Assembly: GCA_023548195.1 (NCBI GenBank)
Contig: JAJHZJ010000400.1
Location: 930,001-994,000 of the forward strand
DNA length: 64,000 nt
DNA from: Bettongia penicillata ogilbyi
Taxonomy: Eukaryota; Chordata; Mammalia; Diprotodontia; Potoroidae
Reading direction: 5' to 3'
The position numbers and the translations under genes were made by a program. Position 1 is the first letter of the stretch, and each line of letters opens with the position of its first letter. Positions 10,730-22,590 of this stretch are shown piece by piece. The notes below the pieces were generated by a model that was not told the DNA's origin, did no database searches, and worked only from the letters and a program-made list of their open reading frames with translations.

Positions 10730-11345
10730 AGATTTCAAAACTGAACTAATTCTTACATCCTCATTCTTCCTCACACACCACATACACAATTTGTTGCCAA
10801 ATCTTGCTGTACAATATTTCTATTAGCTTTCTTCTTTTCTCTACTCATTGCTTACCATACTAGTTTTGGTCCTTATCACCTCTAATTTGGAAAAGAGTCT
10901 CCTAATTGATTTTCCTATCATTTTCACCTTTCACCATTCTGACCTCCATACAACACAGGTGTGATCATGCCAATTCTTGCCCACTAAATACTACTACCTC
11001 CTTTTTAACTCCAGAATAAAATACAGATTCTTCTGTTTGGCATTCAAAATCCTTTACAACCTGGTCCCAAACTATTTTTTCTAGGTTTGTTATATATTAA
11101 TTCCTTTTACTTTTCACCCAAACTTGAACATAGATCATCTCTATGTCTTGTCAAGGCTGTCCCTCATGCCTGAAATGTCTCCTTACCCTGCCCCTTCTAA
11201 CCTCTAGTTTCCTTCAAAACTGTGCTCTAGTGCAATCTGCTAAATGAGATCTTCCCTAATCCCTGATGTTGTTAATATCTCTCTGACAAAATTACCTTTG
11301 ATTTATTTTGTAAGTCTGGCATTGAAAGATTTTCAGCTGAATCCG
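10730..11345 (+). mobile_element. L2 LINE C-terminal and 3' region
   Basis: Ordered L2 landmarks: 'TTGCCAAATCTTG', 'GTCCTTATCACCTCTAA', 'AGTCTCCTAATTGATTTTCC', 'GTTTGGCATTCAAAATCCTT', 'AAGGCTGTCCCTCATGCCTG' and 'TCTTCCCTAATCCC'. The copy is old and has no open frame. Confidence 0.85.
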
Positions 11346-12808
11346 TAGGGGGTTTCGATTAGAAACAGATCATAAGCTTTACACAGAGTAAGGAGAGACT
11401 ACTAGCTGGCTTTTCTGGTGTTTCATAAGTTCCTTCAATTTAGCAACCCTTTAGGGGACTCCTCATCATATCCCACTGTAAGACTTCAGTGATGTATCAC
11501 TAAAAGCATCCCCAAAGCTTTCACATAAACAATCAAAAGTAGGCAGTAGCCAGACTTTGTACAATAAACTTCAGATGGATAGATACAAAAATAGATGAAT
11601 ACAAAGATAGATAGGTATGATAAAGAGTTAGAGATACTGAGAGATAAATTTTGTGAATATTTTTATGTGTACATGTTGTTGTTTTTTTCCCTGATAAAAT
11701 ACTTGTCCCTTCAAAGTAAGACCATTTCTTTTTTGTCTTTGTATTAGATATTTAATAGCAATTATTTATGATTTATACACAATGCATTACACATACAATA
11801 TACAATAGTATATGACAGGTCTATTAGGATAGAAATTGAAGTTCTGTGTGAGTCCTGAATGGAAAGGTTATTGCATAGGGCAAAGAGGAATGGTGGTCAG
11901 GAAATTCTCACAAAATGTAGGTAGAATTTTTGAAAAGTGAAAAAAAAATGACAAATACTTGATGAAAAGCAAGTTGTTAAAACCTTAAAAAGAATTTGCT
12001 TCACAACCTATGTACTAGGTAAGTATTGAAGGTATTGTTATCGCCATTTTACAGATGGGGCATTAAGATTTAGAGTAATTCTGAGAGTCAAGTTATGACC
12101 TGATTCTCAGTCAAAGAATATAAACCATTCTTTGGTTTATACTAACATACTAATATAATTTATAGAAGACTGTAAAATTCTATAATCAAATGTGACTGTA
12201 ATTGAAAAATGTATAACAAAATAGAAATACAATAAAACATTGAAACTGTTATTTTGTGGTTTTCTAAGTCAGTACATAGAGTGTAAAGGACCTTTACACT
12301 ATTTAAGTTTTCTACCAAGGAGGTATAAAATTTAGGAGGAAAAGAATGTTAAAACATTGGTATAAACAGTTACTTTAAACCAGTGGTACTCACTCAAGTA
12401 CTTGGGCTTTTTCAGTGAGTAGAAGAAAGGATGAATGAGGAGCTGGGTATATTTCTGAATGTCTTTGTACTCAAAACACAAGCAGTTACTTGAGAGCAAT
12501 GTTAAACCCTAATTCTGAAGGAAGAACAAGAAATGCTATGGTAGAGATTCATTGGGTACAGAAGTATTGAAGGAGAACAAAATAAGGATGTACTTTGCTG
12601 CTGACTTGGATGATTAGGAGGAACAGTGGCAGATACTGGGAGAGGCAACATGTCCTTTGCTTGTTGAACTTAGCAAAGAAAGAAAAAATGAGGTACGCTG
12701 GGTATGACCAAGCTAACTAGCACAACGACTATGAAGAAGAGACATAGGACTCATATCTAAAGTGGAGAATTTTTTAAGCAGTCATGTCAAGTGTGTAAAC
12801 ATTGAAAA
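11346..12808. other. Largely unassigned; contains a MIR relic
   Basis: Mostly unassigned AT-rich sequence. 12035-12125 reads as a minus-strand MIR ('CCATTTTACAGATGGGGCAT', then 'AGTTATGACCTGATTCTCAG'). Confidence 0.5.
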
Positions 12809-12816
12809 CCCTAAAC

Positions 12817-13020
12817 CAGATGTAGGTAACCTTTAGCTGTGAGGACACATGTGGCCTTCTAGGTCCTTGACTGCAGAGTTTTTGGTTGAGTCCACCTTTT
12901 ATTGAACACATTCTTTTATTGAGAGAATTTGTTTTGCAAAGTTTTCATTCAGTCAAAGGGCTGTACTTGAGGACCTAGAAGACTGTATGTGGCCTTGAGA
13001 CCGCAGGTTCTCCACCCCTA
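12817..13020. mobile_element. hAT-type foldback element (non-autonomous DNA transposon), copy 1
   Basis: 204 bp, flanked on both sides by a perfect 8-bp target duplication, CCCTAAAC (12809-12816 and 13021-13028), the hallmark of hAT superfamily elements. Ends pair as inverted repeats (CAGATGTAGGTAACC against the complement of GGTTCTCCACCCCTA). The whole element is a long imperfect palindrome: 'ACACATGTGGCC' on the left faces 'TATGTGGCCTTGAG' on the right. No transposase is encoded. A second copy is at 43996-44198. Confidence 0.9.
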
Positions 13021-13028
13021 CCCTAAAC

Positions 13029-14384
13029 CCTTTCCCTCAACATTAAAGAAACATAGGTATTGGAGTTGACTTATCTGAGAAACAAAGGACTTGAGATTAT
13101 ATTCATCTATGTATGAGCAATTATTGTTCTTCTACTGTCGAAAGGTAAGAGCAAAAGGAGCCACATAAGATAAATACTGATAAATGTCCCTACTATGTAA
13201 ACCCCAGAGGTTACTTGGGGTAGAGGGTAACAGGAATAGACCATGTGTAATCCATGGCTAAATAAAGCCTCTAATTTATCTAGGATCTAGAAAGTGTATG
13301 AAAGCTATGTTTCCACATTGGCTGATAATGACCACCAATGAGTCCTGAAAATTATATGCCTGTATTTATAATATCTTAGACTAAGATTACACATTCCATC
13401 ATGGTATAAAAATCGCTTTTGAAAAGATAACACATAAGTCATATATTAAGATCCAAGAGTAAAATTTTGTGGTGGTTGTTTCTCTACTTGTATTTTATTC
13501 AAAATCATCTTAGATTATCAATACATTTAGAAAGGAAGTTGTTTTGGCTGAAATTTAGTATATGTTATAAAATCTAATTACCAATCTCTTGATATGGAAC
13601 AATCTAACATCCAGCTTTCAATTATCTAAGGGTAGGGTGGCTCTTATTTTCTTCTTGCAAACACAATTTGAACTTGGTTTTCTGATTGTTTGCATCGTCT
13701 TTTGTTACATTGTATGTTTTATGACTTACATATCAACTTATTTCAAAAGGCCTACAGCCAAGCTAAAAATCGACGAAATCAACTTCTTAAAGCTTTCAGA
13801 AATGCTAGCTCTTGAGACACCAACTTGAGTCCTTCCCTTCTACGTTTTCTTATAACTTGGAACTCATTTCAGAGCATCATTATTGTCTGTAGTTTATTCT
13901 TTCCTCCTCTAAAGTGACAATCATATAACTCAGGACCCATTTGGTATGTCTTTATCAATGTAGTTTCATTTAACGTAAGGTTGTATTTTTCTGAGTGAAA
14001 AGTAAGTGTTTGGTAACCTTCAAATCTTATTCTAGAAAAAGTAGAGTAGTTTACCTCATAGTAATGTCTCCCCTCAAATTTTCTCAGAATATAAATTTTA
14101 TTCTGAATAAAAGTAAAGTCTTAAAATGCTATGACAGGGAAGGATTAAAGCTATTTTCAAGTAGGAGAAAATAATCCATAAGACATCTCCTAGTTAGTAA
14201 AATTCTTTGCAATGATCACTCCTTTGAAGTTTCTCTCTCTTTACCTTAACCGTATTAACAGACATTTAAAACAAAACAAAACAAAAAAGCTTAGCTTAGT
14301 GAACTTGGAATTATGGAGCTAGAGAGAATGGGGTGTTGAGATTTCGTGCTACCACCAAGTTGAAATCATTTTCAACCAAATAAC
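13029..14384. other. No gene recognised
   Basis: AT-rich, repeat-poor. The open frame at 13589-13828 (79 codons, hydrophobic middle) has no recognised family and sits in AT-rich sequence where such frames arise by chance. Confidence 0.4.
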
Positions 14385-14640
14385 ATGCTTAGAATCATTG
14401 AATCTAAGAGTTGGGAAGGATCTTAATGACATGATATCACAACTCGGATCTGAACAAAAATCCCATTTGGACTATTCTTGAAAGTTTTTCTACAAATTTT
14501 TCTAAGATGCCCCTAAAAGAAAATCCATCATATCTGAGGCAGCAAATTCACTCATGACAGAATGACCTAAATCAAATAAATCAACTTCCTAAAATATCTG
14601 ATATAAATTCTCCAAATGTTTCCAACATTTAAATAGTCAC
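14385..14640 (-). mobile_element. CR1/L3-like relic
   Basis: 'AGAATCATTGAATCTAAGAG' followed by 'GGGAAGGATCTTAATGACAT' is the reverse-complement signature of a CR1/L3 3' end, where ATTCTATG-type repeats end the element. The rest is badly decayed. A CR1-tailed SINE is an alternative. Confidence 0.5.
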
Positions 14641-15249
14641 TCTGCAAATTTAGCAATAGATTCTTCCTGGGGTGGTTTGAGCTGATTCCAGGGAATGTAA
14701 AAATTTTATATCATTTGAAACTGAGGGAACAGAAATATCAAGTACTTAAACAGTTCCATTTTACAGAGAAGAAAACTGGAACCCAAAGTGGATGACTTTC
14801 CAAATCTTGAAGCAACAACAATTAGCTTCAGACTTAGGGTTTCTGGCTCTATGGTCATTATTTCTTCTACTATACAAGTACAATCATTAGTGTGTGATTA
14901 ATTCTCTTATGATGTAACTGAAAATATAATATAAGCATACTAGAAACAAGATGTGTCACAATAGATGAGGAATTGTGCCTTAATGATTTTGCTTTTCTTT
15001 CTAAGTACAAAGGGAAAATGAAATAAGGGATCATATACATACCTAGAATAGGTAGTGGCCATTTTGATTTTAAAAGCCGCTTAAAATTAGTTATTTGATA
15101 CTCAGAACATATTTTCCCATAAAACAATATTATGAATGTAGTTTGGCTCTGAAGCTAGCCCACAATCGCCTATTTAACTAATAAGATAGTTGAGATATAG
15201 TACTAATAATACCCAAGATAATGTAAGGGAGAATTAATAGCTGGCTCTT
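14641..15249. other. No gene recognised
   Basis: 14740-14860 may be a further old MIR-like piece ('CCATTTTACAGAGAAGAAAACTGG' type, minus strand). The minus frame at 14870-15127 has no recognised domain. Confidence 0.4.
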
Positions 15250-15495
15250 AATAATAATAACCTATATTTCCACAGTATTTTTATAGTTACCAAGGGTTTT
15301 ACAAATATAATATTATTTGTTCCTTAAGGCAGTCTTAAGAGGCAAGTCAGTACAAATCCAATTAACTTTACTTTATTAAGGAAGAAAATATTGCAGATAT
15401 AACCTATCTGCCAACACATAGATAATAAGTGGTAGGGTGAAGACTTTGAATGAGGGTTTGTGTCATCAAGACCTATGTGCTTTATAACAGATCAT
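15250..15495 (-). mobile_element. MIR/CORE-SINE, minus strand
   Basis: Shows 'CAAGGGTTTTACAAATATAAT', the decayed 'AGGAAGAAAATATTGCAG' (from GAGGAAACTGAGGC) and a B-box side near 15470. This is the usual order of a reversed MIR/CORE-SINE. Confidence 0.65.
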
Positions 15496-16071
15496 TTGGG
15501 GGTATGGTACAAGTAGAGACAGTTTCACAGAAACCACAGTGAGGTAGGAGATCTGAATAGAGTACAGTTTAAGATGTAAGCTAGTGAGACTAAAAGGACT
15601 AGAGCAAAGATTCTAGAATGGAGGACTAGAAAGCAGGGGGGCTGGTGCAGAAAAACCAACCAATGTCTACATCATTGGGGTTGGGGCTGTGCACTGATGG
15701 TGTGAGAGAACATCTCATGTAGACACACTGAGTGAGATGCTTCTGGCAGAGTTGTTTAGCAGGAAATATAAGTGCAGTTCTAGCTCATCTGAACATGGGC
15801 AACTATTATTTTCTAATGTGTTAGGCCAGGTGGTATTTATATATCTCTTCTTCCTTTATTTTGTAGTAAATATATTGTTGTGAAAGCTAACTGATGTTGA
15901 GTGTTTAAAGGGAATAGGATATTAGTCCCTGGAACCTAAACTAGGAGAGAACATGCTGAGTAGAGGGAGTGAGTTAATAAAAACCCCAGATTCTTCATGG
16001 TACTTTGAGCATCCTAGTTATAACTATATGAGAAATTTAAAAGAAATGATCAGAGGGAGACCTATAGAAAT
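15496..16071. other. No gene recognised
   Basis: Mixed-composition sequence with no frame, repeat or motif that I recognise. Confidence 0.4.
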
Positions 16072-16245
16072 GGCAGAATAGTAGAGTGGAAAAAGACCTG
16101 GACGTGGACCCCATACACCATGGTTCAAATTAAGTTTCTGTTGTATACCATTGCTGTTATTGTGTGAGCATTGACAAGTCTCTTAAACTTTAAAGACTTA
16201 AGTTTTCTAACAAGTAAAATAATGGTGTTGAACTGAAATTCACAC
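16072..16245 (+). mobile_element. MIR SINE
   Basis: 'GGCAGAATAGTAGAGTGGAA' (A-box side), 'ATGGTTCAAATTAAG' (B box), 'GACAAGTCTCTTAAACTT' core and 'TAACAAGTAAAATAATGG' tail, in MIR order. Confidence 0.75.
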
Positions 16246-17360
16246 CATTTTCAGTTTGGAAAAAACACTTTTAAATAATATTAATAAAAATTCATATCCT
16301 AATCACCCCAGATGAGTATTTGCTCTATTGTTACATGTTGATTGAGAAAACACAAGATGACAAAAGGCTCTACGTAACTCCTTCCGTTTGACTTTTAAAA
16401 TAATTAAATCTGTCCAGAGTTAAATACAGACATTCATATATACATACATCTATGTAGACACTTATAGTTATACAGATATCTATTCAAAATATTGAAATCT
16501 GAGCAACAAACCATACTCTCCCTTGGATGATTACAGCTCTCTTCTAGGATGTCCTGCAAGGTTCTGGGATTTTATACCAAATAATCTGTACAATGAACAA
16601 ACAGTAGGAACTGCAGAACCTAATAATCCATGGAAGGAGAGGGAGGTCACATTCAAATCGGTAATTTGCCTTGATCTCCATCAGATTAGCAGACACCTTT
16701 AGGGAACATTTATTTCCTTGTTTTTTGTCTTTATTATGTCAGTGAATCAGTTTAAAGATATTACCATATATTCTAAGGTGTCTTGAATTATCTTGATATT
16801 GACATAGGTGATATCCTTTATTTCTCCTCTATAAATAGTTCCTAGACTGTTATGATCCATGTATACCCATGTATATCCATGTATATAACATGACTGTTAA
16901 ATGAAGATCATTGCTCACTGTCCTAGATGAAGAAATAAAAATACCATCTTTTTTCAGATTAATTCTAATTTTCTTCCATTTGTAATATTAACATTTTCAC
17001 CTTTGAATATATATGTGATACATCAGTTTAGTTGTATATCTTGTCAAGCATTCTTTAAGCTGTTAAACTCCTTTTCAACTCCTGATAGTATGATAAAATG
17101 ACTCAGAATGTGTATCATGATTTTTCAAAAGGCTTTATATATATTTATTTCAGTTTAGTGCTTCCTTTGACATCCATCTCTCTTATTGACAGGTGAGTCA
17201 GAGGTCTTCCGGTTAAAGTACTTTCTGGGTTCTTCAGGTCTTTTTGTGCCATTTAATTTACTCCAGGATTAATTTTTTGTTATTGTTGTCACTGTCATTT
17301 CTACTCTACATTTCCTATTCTTTTTATTTAAAACTACTTGACTAAATAAGTCAGAAACAA
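16246..17360. other. No gene recognised
   Basis: AT-rich, repeat-poor by eye. Short ATACAT-type runs at 16430-16470 and 16855-16885. No convincing coding frame. Confidence 0.4.
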
Positions 17361-18141
17361 AAAATAACAATATCATAGAGTTTGAAAGTTAGAATATCTA
17401 TCTGCTCTAAGTCATACACAAAAGTAATCCTTAATATAATATTATTGACGTGATAATTCAGGCTTTGCTTGACTATCTCCAAGAAGAAGAAATCCATCAC
17501 CTATTGATAAAGTTTATACCACTTATATTGTCATAATTACTAAGAGATATTCCTGACATCATATCTTAATTTACCTCTTTGAGCTTCTACCCACCAAACC
17601 CAGGGCTTCCCTCTGGAACAAAAAATAATAAATCTAATTCCTCTTCTTCATAAATGTCCAAATCATTGAAGCTGTTTTTCATCCTCCCTATTCCCCAGAC
17701 CCAGGTCTTATGTTCTCCATGTTGAACATACCCAGTTCCTGCAAATATACGTTTAAGGCTCTGGAAGATCCTCATTGCTCTCCTCTGAATGCTCTTTGTC
17801 TCATCAATACCCTTCTTAACCTGTAGTGTCCAAACCTGAACATAAAGGTTCGGAAGTCTTCTGGGAGGTAGAGTGCAATTACACTATTGTCTCCTTATTC
17901 CTGGAAGCTCACATTCTTTTAATTCAGCTCCACATTCCATTCACTTTTTTGGCTATCATTTGACTAATCTTCTTAGTCATATTTCAGGTTACTAAGACCA
18001 TAGATCATATATGGATTAAATGCTGTTGATTCATGTTTTTCTCATTCTGAACTGACTGAGCCATCGACTCTAAGATTATATTCCATCTGTCCTGTAGGTA
18101 TCCTGTATGTTCCCATCTATTGACATGCCATCTTCACTGTC
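17361..18141 (-). mobile_element. CR1/L3 LINE 3' region, minus strand
   Basis: As displayed, the sequence runs from 'ATCATAGAGTTTGAAAGTTA' (the terminal signature) through 'CTACCCACCAAACCCAGGGC', 'CATTGCTCTCCTCTGAATGC' and 'GTAGTGTCCAAACCTGAACA' to 'TTTTTTGGCTATCATTTGAC'. This matches the reverse complement of CR1/L3 ORF2 C-terminus and 3'UTR as found across amniotes. It continues beyond a later insertion at 18490-18960. No ORF survives. Confidence 0.75.
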
Positions 18142-18155
18142 AGAATATAAGTTCC

Positions 18156-18375
18156 CTAAATGTTATCTGCATCCCTAGAAAGGACTATGGAGTTGGAATG
18201 CAGAATGAAGCCGACTATGTTTTTGTTTTCTTTTGTTTTTTCTTTCTCATGGTTTCTCCACTTCATTATAATTCTTTGCATGTCATCTTAAGGTGGGAGG
18301 GGGGAGTGAGTGATAGCAAGAAAATTTAAAACTTATGGAAGTGAAGTTGAAAACTAAAAATAAACTGGAAAAAGA
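18156..18375 (+). mobile_element. 5'-truncated LINE-1 (3'UTR only) with target duplication
   Basis: Flanked by a 14-bp direct repeat with one mismatch: AGAATATAAGTTCC (18142-18155) and AGAATGTAAGTTCC (18376-18389). The insert begins inside the L1 3'UTR and matches 820-1090: 'GGACTATGGAGTTGGAATGC', a T-rich stretch, 'ATGGTTTCTCC' and a short A-rich end. It landed in the tail of an L2 element. Confidence 0.85.
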
Positions 18376-18480
18376 AGAATGTAAGTTCCTTGAAGACAGG
18401 GGTTTTTCTCCCTTTCTTTGTATCCTCAGAACTTAGTACAGTGCCTGATACTTATTAATTTTTTGATAATTAATCAGTTG
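18376..18480 (+). mobile_element. L2 3' tail interrupted by the L1 insertion
   Basis: 'TAAGTTCCTTGAAGACAGGG', then 'TTTGTATCCTCAGAACTTAG' and 'CAGTGCCTGATACTTATTAA' is the L2 terminal module. Confidence 0.75.
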
Positions 18481-18489
18481 CTTGAGTTG

Positions 18490-18960
18490 TTATTTTTTGT
18501 ATGCAAGTCTGAAACATTTCATTTATCTCTAATGAATTTTATCTCAGATGTAGTTCAACATGCTGTCCTATACAGCAAATTTTTACATCTTTGATCCTTT
18601 GTCCAGTCTGCTAACCATTTTTTAATAGCTTTTGTCATTTATAAACTGAGTGTGTGTTCTGTAAAATTGTCATATTCAATAAAGTCAAAAGGTATTCATG
18701 GTACTCCCTCAGAGATCTCCTGACCCATGGGCACTGGAAAACTACCCATTAATATTGAATGCCTATTAGAAACTATATTTTTCAATCTTTCATAAGATGT
18801 TCTTGGCTTTCTTGACTGCTACATCAAGCTCTTGATTTCAACTTGTATTCTTCTAAATCTCCTCGAGGAAAACTATAGCTTTATTAAATGCTTTAAGGTT
18901 TTTTTGGGGGGAGGGAATCATCACTGACATTTTATACATGGAATTACTTTGAATGATCAT
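18490..18960 (-). mobile_element. CR1/L3 LINE, upstream continuation
   Basis: Continues the CR1/L3 of 17361-18141: 'ATGAATTTTATCTCAGATGT', 'TTCATGGTACTCCCTCAGAG' and 'GACCCATGGGCACTGG', the reverse complement of the ORF2 C-terminal coding region. Heavily decayed. Confidence 0.6.
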
Positions 18961-18965
18961 CTAAT

Positions 18966-19190
18966 TAAAGGGTTGGCAAACTATGATACTATGGCACATC
19001 AGTTTTTGTATCATCAGGAAGCTATGAAGAGTTTTTTATATTTTTAAATACAATAAAGCTTTATTTAAAAATGTAAAACAAACATTATTAAGTGTGGCAG
19101 TATACTGCCTGATCTAATTTGGTATCTCAATATCCAATTGATTGGGGCGCTACTTATGTAACCAGGCAGATCCAGTAGTTTTTAACCTGC
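18966..19190. mobile_element. Possible hAT-type non-autonomous element
   Basis: Left end 'AAAGGGTTGGCAAACTATG' resembles the terminal repeat of a common mammalian hAT group, and the right end 'TAGTTTTTAACCTGCG' is a weak inverted match. 'CAATAAAGCTTTATTTAAAA' lies inside, as in those elements. No clear 8-bp target duplication was found. Confidence 0.4.
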
Positions 19191-19639
19191 GTCATATACA
19201 TACACACATATATTCTTATGCATGTGTACAAAGCATATTTACACATGTATGTATGCATACAAATGTATATACATGTACATATATACATATATTTATATTT
19301 ATACTTTAAGGAATTCATATGTACTTGTTTCCTTAGTTACAATATAAATTTCTTGCAAGTTGGAAATAGGATCTTTAGATAATTAAATAAGTTGTCTAAT
19401 TTCTGTCCTTTCCCCACTGTACTATACTTGGATAGACAATCCAAAGAGATTGTTCATATCTGGCATAGATGATATAAATGATGCTATATTGGGTGTGGAA
19501 CAGAGCAGGTGGTAGACAAAGTATTTGGGTTTAAAAAAAAATACTCAGCATTTTTTAAGACCCCAAATATCTCCATGGAAATTCTTAACATCAAACTGAT
19601 TCTGGTAATGTTTCATAGCTTCAAGGCATAACATTTCCT
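19191..19639. other. ATACAT-rich stretch and unassigned sequence
   Basis: 19195-19300 is rich in ATACAT/TATGCA steps. The rest shows nothing recognised. Confidence 0.5.
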
Positions 19640-19765
19640 TAAACCTCCTCATGTTATAGGAGTGGAAACAGATGCTGAAATTGGTAAAATGATTCCAGCA
19701 TTTACCTCCATTCAATTCAGAAATAAAACTTAGGTGTTCTCATTCCAAGAAGACTGCTCTTATGA
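19640..19765 (-). mobile_element. MIR SINE relic
   Basis: Reversed MIR: decayed 'GGAGTGGAAACAGATGC' tail, core near 19690, then 'ATTCAGAAATAAAACTTAGG' toward the B box. Confidence 0.5.
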
Positions 19766-21984
19766 TCACCTCTAGCTGCTCTTAAATTACTATTTATTAT
19801 TACATACTTACAATTAATTTCAAATTACTATGTAATTTATTAAATTACAAAGAAACAATCTAGTTTCTTTGATTCGATTATGGCTTCGTGAGGACAGGGA
19901 CTAAATTTCGTATTACTTCCAAATCACCCTCCTTAGTTATCGCAATGTTGGGTAGTTAATGGGTCATTAGTATAAAATTATTGATTCTGTTTAGTTCCTT
20001 TAAGAGTCAGTTTATATGTTACATAAATGTTCATTTATTCACTGTTCAGATTACTTTTAAGAAGCAAGGAATTTTTGAAAGGAGCTATCACATTGAAATT
20101 TGATTTGTCCTTTGATCCTTTGGTGCCTGACCAAGGTATAGCTAAAGAAGTAAATTTCATAGAAGGACCAGAAGAGGCATAGTCTGATGAGATTATAGCT
20201 AGGAGTTAAATAGAGCCTCTTTATTATATGGTTACATTTACATACATTCATACATATGTATATATGTATGCATGCATAGAGAGAGTTGACCAAAACAAAT
20301 ACAATTTTTGTTCAAAAATCTTGAGCATAAAAAAAAATGTCTTTTCAGAGAAGAAAGTTAGCTACAAAATATTTGTCTTGTTTTGTGTTAAAGAACACAA
20401 ACATGTTTTTAACTTAAATGTCTAAGAAGTTTTGTGACTATCAAACTAGAGTTTAATGGTTACTTCATCTAATAATAATATGAAATACTTTCAATAAATA
20501 TTGCTTTGGGAAAAATGTAGATTCATAAAACTAATATGTGTACCTCCAAATAGAATTTATCTGAATCTCTTTTATGTTTCCATTCCTCTTTCAGACTTCT
20601 GGGAATTAATAGTTTCCACTCATAATTATAATTTCATGTGGAATTCACAAATGAAAGAGTTTACACATTCGGGAGATGGCTTCATTGCCTAGTTACAAAT
20701 CAGGCAGGAAGTATGTAGATTTCATGCATGGAAAAGCATAAATAACATTCATTTTTAATCATGCAATTGTACTGTCATTTGTTCCCATGTAATTGGTGAG
20801 GAATTATATTTCTATTCATACCACAGGTTCATGTTCGGAATGAAGCAAATGTAGTGTGAAAATGTTAGTACAGTCCTGAATTATTGCTTTTAAGAGATGT
20901 ACTTTTTGGTGTTTGATGATGTGTAAGGAGTATTTGACTGGATCATACTGATGGCTAGTCTGAGCTCATAAGTAAGGGTGTTAATTAAACTTTAGCAAAT
21001 AATAAAAACTGAAACAACTCTTCCAGAGTTGATGCATTGTGTTATAATGTGGCATGAATGTATACCAATTTAAAGATTCCCTCCTCTTTCTCACACATGC
21101 AATGTTTGCTCCTCTGTGTACATATGTAGACAAAAAATGCCCAAGTCACCTACTTTAAATTTGGAAAGTACTTTTGATTTATCCAATCTGAACGCCTTAT
21201 CATACAGAGGAAGAATCTCAGGTCTAGGGAGCGGAATGTTAGTCATGGAGAGAGGACAAGCATCTGGGTTTCAACTTCAAATCAAGAGTAATATTTTATT
21301 ACTTGGGCATTATTTTAGAAAGTTTACTATTTGATAAACAAGACATGACTTCAGCAAGACATAGCTTAATCCTGATTTTGACATAGAATAGAAAGATTAA
21401 AAATAGTAGGGAAATTGACCAAACACTACTCAGGGTAAAACATAGAAGGCAATTCCCAGAAGGTGAAGGTCCACCTTCAAAATGGAATGAGGCTGTGTTT
21501 CCTTACGTGGTTTAAGAATGCCCAATGTTTTAGCATTTTTAAAGAAAATGTCTCATTTCCATTAACAAGGAAACATTCCAATTCACAAATATTCTCAGTG
21601 GGTGACATTTGTTAATAGCTCTCTTTACAGCCCATAATGTGGTACAGTTAATGTATCTCAGCTTGAATTAACTTTACCACAAGCCATTGTTTCCTCTTTA
21701 TACTGAAAGGGATTCTGTGGGGGGAAAAATCTCTCAGCATCTCACTTGGGGGTTCAATTAACATTAGTCACTACTGTAAAGCAACATAAACATGGAGGCT
21801 ATTTTAACCTTTCTGGGGTTTCCTGCTGAGCCATTCAGTGATTTCATTAGCTATTAGAAACTCACCTTCATTGTTCTAAATAAGTAATTAAAAACTTTTG
21901 TTGGTTGTTGCCATTCAGAATAGAAGGCTACCTATATGAATGTCCAGATGGACCAGACTTGTTATATAATTTCCATTTAAGATA
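19766..21984. other. Repeat-poor AT-rich region, no gene recognised
   Basis: 19885-20000 has an L2-tail-like beginning ('GAGGACAGGGACTAAATTTC'). The rest is unassigned. Overlapping frames at 20057-20692 and 21116-21334 have no recognised domain, and none repeats a family motif. 21480-21900 is the least repeat-like part and could be conserved non-coding DNA; that is inference only. Confidence 0.4.
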
Positions 21985-22115
21985 ACAGATATTCATTACA
22001 TTTCTACTATGTAGGTGAAAGACAGGCCTTGTTTTACAGTAGGGAGAAACGTATATAAACGCAAAATAAAATCTACCCATTTGTGATTTACAGCCTAACT
22101 GGGAGAATCAACTGT
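21985..22115 (+). repeat. Ancient dispersed repeat, unnamed
   Basis: 'CATTTCTACTATGTAGGTGA' and 'CAGCCTAACTGGGAG' follow the pattern of a mammalian repeat also seen at 29601-29720 and 32600-32725 (activity-free, low identity). Confidence 0.4.
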
Positions 22116-22339
22116 ATAAACAGTTGCTCATAATACAAAAGGTAACAACTAGAAGATATATTGTGTGTAATCCTAACATAATACACCTTAACTAATGATA
22201 AAAAAATATCAAAAACTTTCCAATTTTCTCCCAAACATGTTTTTAATACTTTATTTTGTTGCCTGATTACCTTATCTAAATCATTTTAGTAAGCTCAATT
22301 CTAACTTTTTACTTAGGATTTAAAAAAAAAATCTGATTT

Positions 22340-22590
22340 TATTTTATTGCTATGGTTTTTCAGTCATTTCAGTTGTATCCAACTCTTTGTGACTTCATTT
22401 AGGACTTTCTTTTCCTATAGCTCTTTTTTACAAATGAGAAAAACTAAGGCAAATAGGGTTAGGGGACTGACTTGCTCAGAGTCAAACAGCTAGGGAAGTA
22501 CCTGAGGCCAGATTTGAACTCAGGAAGATGAGTCTTCCTATCTTTAGGGTAGCCGCTCTATTAATTGCACCACCTAACTGTATCCTGATT
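22340..22590 (-). mobile_element. tRNA-derived marsupial SINE, full or nearly full length
   Basis: Read on the minus strand, the head at 22590 is 'GTTAGGTGGTGCAATTAATAG' (A box), then 'TGAGTTCAAATCTGG' (B box), 'GAGCAAGTCAGTCCCCTAAC' and a tail coding 'CAAAGAGTTGGATACAACTG'. This is a very common SINE layout in marsupials. Its 3' half differs from that of the SINE at 3390-3705. A related 3' part is at 63831-63965. Confidence 0.85.

Noticed and set aside
13589..13828. 79-codon open frame with a hydrophobic segment
   Set aside because: No family resemblance, no supporting splice or promoter context, and AT-rich DNA of this size yields such frames by chance.
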